Source of the DNA: Litsea cubeba
Lineage: Eukaryota; Streptophyta; Magnoliopsida; Laurales; Lauraceae
Reading direction: 5' to 3'
Length of the DNA: 64,000 nt
NCBI GenBank assembly: GCA_012931725.1
Contig: CM022951.1
Coordinates: 3,579,849-3,643,848, forward strand
Under the pieces are notes generated by a model. It was not told the origin of the DNA and ran no database searches. It saw nothing but the letters and a program-made list of their open reading frames with translations. Position numbers and translations under genes: made by a program. Shown one piece after another: positions 13,013 to 23,205 of this stretch (its first letter is position 1; every line of letters starts with the position of its first letter).

Positions 13013-15479
13013 TGACACAACCCGAATCCGAGATTATCATTCAATCGAGTTAACCTTGAGTCGCGTCGCATACTTACTCCCGTGAATTTCAATCAAATAA
13101 ACTCACAACGGATATCAAACATATATTATATGGAATATTACAACATAAACAAATGTACATTGTCCATATTAAAAACCAAAACTTATTTACATTTATACAT
13201 ACATCACTTGCATATTTAATTACAAATCCAAGGATGTAATCTGTAAAACGTTCTAACAAAACAATTATCAAATTTCTCTTTCTCAATTTTATCTCCACTC
13301 TACGAGTCCTCCTGGAGGAACCTGACCGGTCTCCTCCGCTTGCGTTGTGGCCTCGAGACAGGCAAGGGTAGCTGGGCCTATAATGCCATCAATAACACAC
13401 TGTGAATTAAAAAAATTCAGCAATGTATAAACAGTTCCATGGTCACATATGCTAATCATATTTTCAATATGTCTAATTCAATGTTAAACTAAATCAATAA
13501 TAGTAACAGTAACAGTGATATTAACAGTATGAATCTTTATTAAAAGTTTGGCAACTAACATAACATTTTCAATCAATACCATCTTCCTAAACAGGAAGGA
13601 TTACCATCTTCCATACGGAAGGATTAGTGGGAATTATCAGTGACCGGGCCAGGGACTACTGATATCACCACAGAGTTCCGGAACACTCCCAAATAGACTA
13701 CTGCAGCAGTAACAGCTCAATGAGCTTATAAAAATCATCATTTAGTGCCAGACTCAATGTATAATTCAATTCATTCATTTAATTCCGTTTCATTATCATT
13801 AACGGCTATAATTCAACAAATAATCCCCTTAGGATCAATTCAGTTTATAATTTATTTTATATACGACTCAGTGTACAATTTCAAGTAAATAATACCATCC
13901 AATTGAGTGCAATCCTCAGTTATTTAATGCACTTGTGTTATTCTCGATGAACATCACAATTTATGTAAAAATTTATACATTAAAGTCCCCTTAATTAACA
14001 CCTATGGAGGTATAAACAGTGTAAACAGCCTTAATATAATCAATAGGCTCTTCAATCTTGAATTTCAGAATTTAATCTGAAAATTACTAACTTCGGTCAG
14101 CTCTTCGGTTAACCTTCCGAACCTCTATCGGTTCACTTCTCAGTCACTATTCGGCTCACAATCCAGAGCCTTCAATTTCTTTGAAATCTCAACAAACTCG
14201 GTCAACCTGTCTGTTGACCGAACGTCCTATGTCGGCTGACCGAATTACATTCGGTCACCTCTCGGTTCACAAACCAGAGGCATGAATTTCTCCTACATTT
14301 ACATTGTCGGTCAGCTTGTCGATCACCTATCGATCGACCGAAGGCTAACCGACCTCTCAGGTCGGTTGACCGAACTCAACCCAGAATTTCTACAAAATTC
14401 TGTTTCATTTCAAACCACTTCAACCTGCAAGAAACACTTGAAACCTCTTGTTCCCTTCCTCAAACATCATTTAAACATAACATAACACTTCTATTCCATT
14501 CAAAATTATCAAATCAATTCTTTTGATATATCATAAATCCAATCCATTTCTAATACATAGTTGATTCTAACATATAGTTGAATAAAAAACTCAAGAGTAA
14601 AACATATTCACTAGCATATAACATAAACCGTTGTTTATACTTGCCTTTCACTTTAATTTCAAGACAAAAACCTCTTTTCTAAGTTTGAGAGTTGAAACCA
14701 AATCCCCAAATTAAAAGCCCCGTTTTCAAACCTAACATCAAAAACACACCCAAAATAAACCTCTTGAGCTATTTGCTATAAAAACCATCTCAAATCACTT
14801 AATAGAACTCAAAAGTTCTATAAAAATAATTGAACACTTACTTGAGCCTTAAGATAAAGAAACCCAAATTTTTCTTCACACTTTAGCTCCAAGATATTCA
14901 AGGAAGATGGTGCAGAAGATGAGACCAATTCAAAATCCCACTTGAAAAACCTCTTTCCAAACACTAGATTCAGCAATTGGCAAAAGAAACGAAGAAGGAA
15001 AGAAGAAGAATTGAACACCTCATGGTTTCTCTGGCATCATCTCATGAGTCCAGCTCCTGGTTCATCTGAACCATATAATAAACCACTTTACATTTTAAAC
15101 CCTCTCCTTTCTACTTAATTCCATTTCAAGTCAATTCAAAGCTCATATGACTCATTTTAAGTCAAGTGCAATCGAATATATTATGACAATCGACGTACTC
15201 ATCGAGATACACATGATGGTATTAAGTTTCACCAATTTCGACAAAATACGTATAATTTCGTATTTACGAAAAAGTCATCAAAATCACTAATTTGAGTCTA
15301 AAATCCAACTTAGTTCACTTAATGTCTTATAAATCATCTCATTAAGCTTTAGTCATTCTTTCAAGATTAATTGAACTCATTTTGATCATTAATCTCATTT
15401 AAATTGATTAATCATACTTAATCCACATTAATCTCGATTAATTAGAGTTAAGTTGATTAACTCGGGACGTAATGTAACA
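13013..15479 (-). repeat. 5' LTR of gypsy-1
   Basis: 2467 bp, ending TG...CA. It is closely similar along its length to 5619-8078, with scattered substitutions and small indels. The middle (14095-14380) holds a cluster of TCGGT/ACCGA palindromes. Confidence 0.9.
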
Positions 15480-15484
15480 ATAAA

Positions 15485-15738
15485 CTCATTAGCAGAAATT
15501 CGGGAAATTCACCAATGAATATTGATAATATAGATATTTTGTATAACTCTATAAGGTATAGAGCTTAGATGATAGGTAGCAAAGTTTATTGCTTTCATTT
15601 TGTTACTTTTGATTTTTCTTGTATTGATGGGGTATGCCCCTTTTTGGAAGCTTATACTATCATTCTGATGGTATAAGTCCATTTCTGTATATTTTCTTTG
15701 AGAAAATGAAGACCTAACTTACTATTCAAAAAAAAAAG
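15485..15738 (+). pseudogene. LINE ORF2 end, 3' UTR and poly(A) tail (right piece)
   Basis: Once the gypsy element and one copy of its target duplication are ignored, the reading frame from 5618 continues here for about 30 codons to a stop. A short 3' UTR with a polyadenylation-like AT-rich end follows, then a 10-A run at 15729-15738. This is the expected 3' end of an L1-type LINE. No target duplication of the LINE itself was recognised. Confidence 0.65.
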
Positions 15739-16876
15739 TTGTACGGGTTGGTTAGATCTATCAGGAGGAGTAAAAATAGAAATGTTTGAAATCATGGATA
15801 GCCCCCATACTCACACGAAAAATACACGGGTCCTAGAGTGTCAGACTAAGTTTAAAGGCTTTCCAAACTCCTCAAGGCTATGAAAAAGTTAGTCTAATCC
15901 ACAACCTACACCAAATATATACTAATCTGGCTTAGCACACTAACACACCACTTAATTAATGCTAATCATTATATTTTGGGTCGGGGTCATATAACTCACG
16001 AGTTACTTAGTTGATCTAAAAGGGCTTATACCAGGGGCATTGGCTGTCGTCAGGCTTACCAAAAGTTAGTGTCGACTTAGTATCACGGATGCTTAAAGAC
16101 CATGTACTTTATCAAAAAATCAATGAAAAACTCAACTTTTCATTTTTTTTTCTAGCTTTTTCCTGGCGATTGTGCTCATTTCTATTTTTTTTATTTTAGA
16201 TTTAATACTTTATACTATGGCGACTCCTCAAAACTCATAAAAAAAATTCTGGTGCACACATTGATATAATCTATTGCCCCATAAATTAGTAGTGATTCAA
16301 TATAAGACAATGAACAAAACAAATAAAACAACAACCAATGAACAACCCCCACTTATAGTTGTTGATTAAATGGATAGCATGATTAAATGGAGTTAAATTT
16401 TTTCACAGATGCCTTATCTAGTTACCATTTGTTTTATATATGAGGCTTGTAAACCCCGCAAACATTTCACATGTCCTACTTTAAAGTAATTTAAGTCATA
16501 CATAAACTCCACATACATGCCACATGTCCTACTTTAAAGTAATTCAAGTCACAAAAAAGTAGTTATCTCCTCTAGAACACTCACATAAACCCTCTATCAT
16601 TTTTCTTTAAAAAAAATCTTAGAGAAATCGGTGATCTTCAAAAGCCCCTCCCTTCTATTGAAATGTTAAACCATGTTAATTATTGGTTAAACATTTCATA
16701 AAGGTCCAATCTTGCTTTCCTAGAATATCAAAATGATAATTTCCTTTTTGACAAAGCAAGGTCCTTTTAGGAAACTGTTGATAGAATCTTTCGTTAAAAA
16801 GAAAATGTGGATCATGTGATGGAAATATGATTGGAACTCCCAATATTGGAAAGGAATAGTTGTAACAGTTTGCTAC
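15739..16876. other. Non-coding gap; short 60-bp duplication
   Basis: AT-rich sequence without a convincing gene. One detail is a direct duplication of a phrase around CACATGTCCTACTTTAAAG at about 16468 and again at about 16528. This may be the badly decayed 5' part of the copia element that becomes recognisable from 16877. Confidence 0.4.
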
Positions 16877-19063
16877 ATGCAAAGAATTTACCCAAGGCCA
16901 TATGAGTGGAGGGTATGGCATGTGCAACTTATGTAATCAATCGAGTACCTATAACACCCCACCCTACACACATGCATGATATTGTCCGCTTTGGCCCACA
17001 GGCCTCCGGGGCGTTACATTCCACCCCTTAAAGTGGCACGTCCCTGTGCAGTAGCCTGACAGCCCTCTTGGCCCGCCCACAGCAGGGGACCTACACTCAA
17101 ACTAGTAGAGAGTCAGCTCTGATACCATTTGTAACGCCCCACCCTACACACATGCATGATATTGTCCGCTTTGGCCCACAGGCCTCACGGTTTTATTTTT
17201 GATGGGCCTCGACCCATCAAAAGGCCTCATGCAAAGTAAGGGTATGAGATCTACATATAATCCCATTAACTTTCCTCTCTATAGTCGATGTGGGACTCCG
17301 GGGCGTCACAGTACCTCTTAGCACGATTAATATAAAACCACCCTATGAGTTGATGTTTGGGGAGAAGCCTAGTGTCAAGCATTTTAAAGCTTTTATTTGA
17401 TTTGTTATATTCATGCATGTATCCGATGCCAAAGGAACAAGATCAAATACTAAGGCAGAGAAATGCATATTCATTGGCTATGATGAAAGAAAGAAAGGGT
17501 GGAAGTGCATGGATCCCGAAACTCGTAATTTTGTTGTTTTTCGGGATGTTGTGTTTGATGATGTTTCATCATAATATGGAGAGGATGGTGCCACCATTGG
17601 AAGTGTTGGTGGAAACTCTCATGTTTACAATGGACCTCAAAAAGAAGTTAGGTTACTCATGGAATCAATCAAGTGCCCCTATGGTGTCAAGTTGCTCCCC
17701 TTCATCTATGGGGGAGCAATGTGATAGGGGGAGTGGTGTTGCTAACCGTGAGTCATATGACCTACCAAATAATAATAATATTGAAGAGGTACAAAGTGCA
17801 CCACTTCTTAGGAAGTCTAAAAGGAAAATTGTTTTGCCCACTTGATATATGGATGAAAATTTTGTAAGTGTGCACTCATGTTTTCTTTCTAGTCCAAATG
17901 AAGATTGTGAGCTTTCTTGTTTTGATGAAGCAAAGGGTGTTAAAGATTGGGTTAATGTCATGGATTATGATATGCATGCTCTCATGAAAAATTAAACTTG
18001 GGATCTTGTACCTAAGCCCAAGGATTTGAAGTCTATCACTTGCAAGTGGGTTTACAAACTTTAAATGTAAATTTGATGGAAGTCTGGATTAGGTATAAGG
18101 AAAGGCTTGTTGCTTGAGGGTTCACACAAAAGTATGGCGAGGATTATGAAGAAACATTTAGTCCCATGGAAAAGATGACTTTGGTTCGAGTTGTGATTTT
18201 TTTATTTTTTATTTTTGGCTGCATGCTACGAGTGGAAGTTATGGCAATTAGATGTCAAAAAAGCATTCTTATATAGGGAAATTGACAAAGACATTTACAT
18301 GGAGTAACCACATGGTTATGTCTCTCATACACATCTAGATTTTGTTTGCAAACTCAAGAAAGTCTTTCATGGAGTAACGCAAGCCCCCTAGAGCTTTGTA
18401 AGGAAAAATTGCCGAATACTTACAATTATTTGTAGTTACTATGCTTCTAACTCAGATTTTATTTTGTTTGTTAAGAAGAAGAGAAGATTGCATGTTATTG
18501 TTCTCTTGTATGTGGATGACATGATTTTCACCAACAATGATGACGGCAAAATTGCAAAGCTTTGAGGCAAACTTTCCATTAGGTTCGAGATGAAAAGATT
18601 TAAAAAATGTTAGTCACTTCCTTTGCTTGGAGGTGGAATCAGTGAAACATGGCGTATTTGCATCACAAAAGGGCTACGCAGGAAAATTTATATGTAGCTT
18701 TGGTTTGAACCAAAGTAAGTGGTGTTCTACTCCTCTTGATGCTAGCATCAAATTAAGGAGTGATGAAGGAAAGCTTCTTTGCTTTATTGGGTTCTTGTTG
18801 GTAGTCTCATTTATTTGACTATTACAAGACCAGGATACTTTATTTTGTCTTGGACTTGTTAGCCGCTATATGCATGCTCCATGCAAACCGCATTTGGAAG
18901 CCGCCAAGCGAATCTTGAGACATGTCCACTCTACACTTGACTTGGGTCTTTTGTTCAAGAAGGGAGTTTATCTGGAATTGATTGGATATGCCGATGCTGA
19001 CTTCGGTAGTGACTTAGATGATCGCAAGTATACATTCGGTTATGTTTTTCCATGTGGATTGGT
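16877..19063 (+). pseudogene. Ty1/copia pol, integrase and reverse transcriptase (left piece)
   Basis: A heavily broken copia polyprotein. The integrase end is recognisable as AKNLPKAI...ACATYVINR before the TRIM at 16950, then VPLSTIN...PYELMFGEKPSVKHF and CIFIGYDERKKGWKCMDPET after it. The RT follows with LWQLDVKKAFL near 18240, the palm motif LLYVDDMIF (YVDD at 18509-18520), then HAPCKPHLEAAKRILRH and the start of RNase H (YADADFGSDLDDRKYTFGYVF) up to 19055. Many stops and frameshifts are present. The gene resumes at 35061 on the other side of the CACTA element. No 5' LTR, gag or protease was recognised. Confidence 0.8.
16950..17310 (-). mobile_element. TRIM-1, terminal-repeat retrotransposon in miniature
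   Basis: Perfect 5-bp target duplication GTACC (16945-16949 and 17311-17315) inside the copia integrase. The right LTR is 181 bp (17130-17310). The left copy is only 69 bp (16950-17018), shortened by an internal deletion after GGCCT. The 111-bp inside holds a minus-strand tRNA-Met primer site (complement of TGGTATCAGAGC, about 17116-17127) and no coding. It belongs to the same family as the element at 50541. Skipping it restores the copia reading frame. Confidence 0.88.
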
Positions 19064-19190
19064 ATATACTAGAAAATCCTCTTTTGGCGCACCAGAACGC
19101 GGGCGGCCGCTTTTGGCGGTCGCAAATAGACTCATTAGCGACCGCCATAGGGCTCATTAGCGACCGCTTATGGCGTTCGCTAATGCCCTT
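19064..19190 (+). repeat. Outer CACTA 5' end with subterminal repeats
   Basis: A degenerate TIR is followed by GCGGGCGGCCGC and several copies of TTAGCGACCGC or its inverse (19095-19175). These short repeats are the usual TNPA-type binding sites of En/Spm elements. Confidence 0.75.
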
Positions 19191-19610
19191 TAATAAACCC
19201 ACCCGAGACCATTTTCCTTTCACTTTTCCCTTCCCCCTTTTTCCCCCCTGCTCCCGCTCTGCTCCCGCGCGACCTCTTCCTTTCCCTCTCCATTTTCATT
19301 TTCCCCCACACTCGTCTCTCTCGGTCTCTCCCCAGTTCCCGTGAAGCTCTCCCGGTTGTCATCTCGGCGCTCGATCTCTCCGACGAAGGTAGCTCGATCT
19401 CCCCAGTTCGCGCGAACTCTCCGACATCTCTCCCGGTTGTCATCTCGTCTCTCTGTCTCTTCTGCACGGGCTGTGAGACCTCTTCACTGCAACTCACTGC
19501 AACTCTCATCTCCTCTCGTCTCTCTCTCCCGGTGCGACGCCAAGGAAGAAAAGGGCCAGATTGACGACGCCAAGGACCGCAGAGCCTAACCTCGGTGAGT
19601 TTTTTTTTTT
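19191..19610 (+). other. CACTA leader: pyrimidine-rich with partial duplication
   Basis: C/T-rich transcript-leader-like sequence. A segment with CTCTCCCGGTTGTCATCTCG occurs twice (about 19349 and 19429). An exon-like stretch ends at a plausible donor (CTCGGTGAGT near 19592). No coding is assigned. It could be the untranslated first exon of the transposase unit or captured promoter DNA. Confidence 0.4.
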
Positions 19611-21330
19611 AACTCCTTTTTTTTTTCTGATGCCCTATATATGAGTCCCGGTTTTGATGCATTTGATTTCTATTTTAGGATGAATATGTCACTTTTTTTT
19701 TTTTGGTATCTTTGATTTTGATCCTGGCATGGAATTTGGGCAAATGACTATCTTGCTAATTTCCATGTACAAGCGTGCATATCTTTCTAAAAGCAACAAT
19801 AGAGTGGACAGCGAGCAATTTTTGGCTGGATTTCTTATTCAACTTGCGACAGTCCCTTGCAGGCTGTCTGATTGCTTCCTAGGGTTTGATGCGGCGTTTC
19901 CTTTTGTGTTCAAGTGGACATCAATTTGATTTGTTGTGCTGATTTTCCTCTATTTCAGTTTCGGATTCTTTCCATTTGAAATGGTTGTGTGCTCATTGTC
20001 CTGTTCAAACGGCCCTTCTTTGTTGTAGATCGATCCAAATTGGTGGCCTACATCAATTTGGTATCATAGCCAAATTTTGCAGTTCTCATCCTCGTGACCT
20101 TCCTTGATGTCCAATGTCATGTTGTTGGGGAATAGGCTGAAAAGGACGATGGGACGATGAAGAAGATGATGAACATTATCGGAATGTTCTTAGAGCACAA
20201 TAAGTATAGTGTCAATGTTGGAGGAGGATAATTGTGTGTTTTCTATGCAAATTACTGTGTTCTTATTTCTTTATGAATCTATGCGGCATGATGTAAATGA
20301 AGCTTTGATCGTTCTGAATTTTGATCTGTCCTCTTGCCAATCCACTGGTACTCAGTGGCGAGGCAGGTCCCTCCAGAGAAATAAACTGGGATCGATCACT
20401 TGTTGTAGCGTTGATGGTGAGGGACTTGCGTAGTGTAGGGGATGTGTGAGTATTTACTGAGCAAAAAAAAAAAGCATTTGTCTCCTCTTTAAGGAATTAA
20501 CAAATGTTCATTTAGTATTACTTTTGTGTCTACCTATTGTACATTGTTGGAATTCTATTTATTTGTGAGTGGCTCTCCTAGTCACTCTTGAAGTTACCTT
20601 TCCTTTTTGTGTGTCTATCTCATCTCCTATAGCAACTTTATTTTCTAATTATCCTCTGTATTTTAAACTAAGACTCTGATTCTTTGATCTTTTGGAATCT
20701 TTTAGGGCATTAAACAAGGATGGTATGATGGGGGTAGCATTGCCTTTGTAGTTCTTCTTGTTATAGTCGTTACAAGTGAATTTAGAATGAAGATACTCAT
20801 TCCTTTAACTTATTTTTTTCTTGGGAGCTCTATAAAATGGGATATTGTTTTACATGATTTGCACCAATCTAAGATTTCTTCGAAAAGCCTAAGTGATCAA
20901 TCAAATATCCATCAAATACCTGTTCTTTGCAGGCTTGCAGCAATATTGTGATCATGTGAGCTTGCAACCATGACAGAGGCATATTGCTTTGTTGCCTCTA
21001 TTTGTAGAAGTCAAAATGCATGCTTTTCTTGCAGGTGAATCTGACTGTTGGTCTCCTACATGTAGATTTAAGGGGGGGTTGGGAATTGTAAGTTGTTGTG
21101 GAAAGGGTTTGGGAATGGGAAGTGGAAGGGAACCTGGGAATAAATAAGCACTTGTTGTGAATAAATGAGCAGATGGCTTGGAATGTGTGTATGTGTGTGT
21201 GAGGACACGGCCAAAATGACTTCGACTTGGCCGAGTTTTAAAACTTTGCTAGGTATGTGGGGGGTTCCTTGGTGTTTGTCTTCAATTTTTATGGATACTA
21301 ATGAACTTCTCATCCATAGCATATGTTATG
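19611..21330. other. Non-coding CACTA interior between the two 5' ends
   Basis: No recognisable gene. T-rich, intron-like sequence. It contains a primer-site-like TGGTATCATAGCC at about 20058 with no LTR element around it. Confidence 0.4.
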
Positions 21331-21460
21331 CACTACTAGAATTATTAGCTTTGGCGCATGAGGAAGCGGGCGGCCGCTTGGGGCGGTCGCAAGTAGTACT
21401 ATTAGCGACTGCCAAATTCACCATTAGCGACCGCTTATGGCTGTCGTTAAAGACCTATCT
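21331..21460 (+). repeat. Inner CACTA 5' end with subterminal repeats
   Basis: A canonical CACTACTAGA start, then GCGGGCGGCCGC and several GCGACCGC-type repeats in the same order as at 19064, but with clear sequence differences. Confidence 0.85.
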
Positions 21461-21586
21461 AATAAACCCCCGCGCCATCCCTAAAAGCAGCTATAAAGCC
21501 AATATTGGATGTTCTCCCCTGTGATGCAGTCTTATTGAGTACAACCACAAACCAATACTGGGCAAAGTGGACCATGGGACTCATGG

Positions 21587-21991
21587 CTAGGTTGAGGGGG
21601 GTGGAGAGAAGAAAGGGATATATGGGATGGTAGGAATTGTGGGGATTGTGGGGATGGAGGGTATTGTAGGGATGGTGGGAATAGTAGGCAGTGGTGGCAA
21701 GGTGGGCTTAGGCATGCTAGGAATGGTGGGGATGGATGGGATTGGTGGCAAAGTTGGCAATTGGGTGGATGGCAACGGCGGCGATGTGGGCTTGGGCAGG
21801 GTTGGGACTGCCGGCAAAGGTGGCAAAAGGTTAGCCATGTTATCAGTGGCTTGGACAGAAATAATTAGCAGAAAGATGAGGGAAAAATGAGGTAGGGCCA
21901 AAGTATTATTGGTCATATTAGGCTTGGTCCCTTGGACATGAGTAACTAACACAAAGTCGAGAGAAAAATGAGCTAGCATACAAACCGGCAT
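21587..21991 (-). pseudogene. Captured proline-rich secreted protein gene
   Basis: A 134-codon open frame. A hydrophobic stretch (HFSLIFLLIISVQAT, about residues 35-50) looks like the core of a signal peptide. A mature part follows made of P-x-x-P repeats such as LPPLPAVPTLPKP and IPTIPTIPSIP, then a short end FFSPPPST. This is the composition of small plant cell-wall proline-rich proteins. The first 30 residues (MLAHFSLDFVLVTHVQGT) look like a second, diverged copy of the same leader, so the front is probably a tandem duplication. It lies on the strand opposite the transposase and within 660 bp of a CACTA end, which suggests capture. It could be expressed, but nothing here shows that. Confidence 0.6.
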
Positions 21992-21993
21992 CA

Positions 21994-22323
21994 GTAATAA
22001 CTGTTAGGAAGAGGCGAGGACTATTTCTTGTTTCATCGTAATGCACAATGCTTAGTCCAAACTTCTTTGCTACTAAATGAAAATAGGAGTTTGTGGCAAT
22101 ACTCATCACCTTGATGGATAATGCCTCTGTTTTCTTGTGTAGATTTCAAATTTCCATGGTAATAACTGTTAGGAAGAGGCGAGGATTATTTCTTGTTTCA
22201 TTGTAATGCACAATGCTTAGTCCAAACTTCTCTCCTACTAAATGAAAATAGGAGTTTCTGGCAATACTCATCACCTTGATGGATAATGCCTCTCTTTTTT
22301 TGGATAGGTTTCATTTTTCACGG
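21994..22323. repeat. 165-bp tandem duplication
   Basis: Two copies starting at 21994 and 22159, each beginning GTAATAACTGTTAGGAAGAG, with a few substitutions. They lie just upstream of the captured proline-rich gene on its strand. Confidence 0.85.
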
Positions 22324-23205
22324 TATCTCTTTTGCTGCCCTCATGAGTTACTCATCACTGCTTGTTAATGGATGTAGTATCCAAAAACTCGACTTGATAT
22401 TGCAGGCGGAGTTTATCTAATGCATTTGTGGAACTTTTTTAGGGATACTAGGGATACAATGCATTTAGTGACTGTCAAACCGTCAATTTTGATGGTGAAA
22501 TTAATTGAAGAAATACGATTCTCGATGCAAACCTAGTTTTACCTATTTTCTTTCAAAAGAGAATTTGACATACTGTCTTTTTTCTTTGACAAATATATTA
22601 TTAGTTTACATATATTTGTGGTCTACAACATGCTTCTTTCGTATTCTTCTTTTATGATGGTATCAATGAAATTGGAAAATTTTATTCATTTGCATGCATT
22701 ATTGAAATGTAGACCCGTTCGAGAGTTGTGTACGACATCTGTTCGGTAATCCTTGACGCGACGGATTGGGTCTTTGACTGGATTCGTTGTTCTTGTGATT
22801 TACATTCGAACTTTGTCGTATGCGAATCTTGAATTGTCCAGTTCGGACAGTTTGGGAATGCAATTATCCATTTTATACTCAATAGCTCATGCAAGTCCGA
22901 TGTTAGATAGAGTTTCGGTTGATGTCCCATTGTTCTCTGGGTACATACATAGGTACGACTGGTGTTGTATCTGTGTCGTGTACTTGGAGAACCACGCGGA
23001 CATGCTGCTGAAATTTTTATCTTACTAGGGGACGAAGCATTCGAGTTGTTGAGTGCAAGTTGGATCGTGCATTCTCGAATGGGATAGGACCATCCACCCT
23101 TTAGTAAGTTGTTTGCAGTTTATGAATAAGTGACTTGCATGATGCATGATACCTTGAGCTAATTGTGCTTGCTTATTTTAGATTTCCACAGAAATAGTTA
23201 CCGAG
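22324..23205 (+). other. CACTA 5' leader/intron region
   Basis: No independent gene is recognised. Short open frames occur but none matches a known family. This is likely leader and intron sequence of the transposase transcript. Confidence 0.4.

Larger units (their letters stand above)
5619..15479 (-). mobile_element. Complete Ty3/gypsy chromovirus-like retrotransposon (Tekay/Del type)
   Basis: A 9.86-kb minus-strand LTR element inserted into a LINE. It has two LTRs (13013-15479 upstream, 5619-8078 downstream), a tRNA-Met-type primer site, a polypurine tract, and gag, protease, RT, RNase H, integrase and chromodomain in that order. Flanking pentamers GTAAA (5614-5618) and ATAAA (15480-15484) fit a 5-bp target duplication with one change. 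Long LTRs of about 2.5 kb and a classical C-terminal chromodomain point to the Tekay/Del lineage. Every coding part is interrupted, so it is not autonomous. Confidence 0.88.

Noticed and set aside
19180..19589. Three overlapping frames near the outer CACTA start
   Set aside because: Pyrimidine-rich leader with a partial duplication; both strands are open, no domain recognised.
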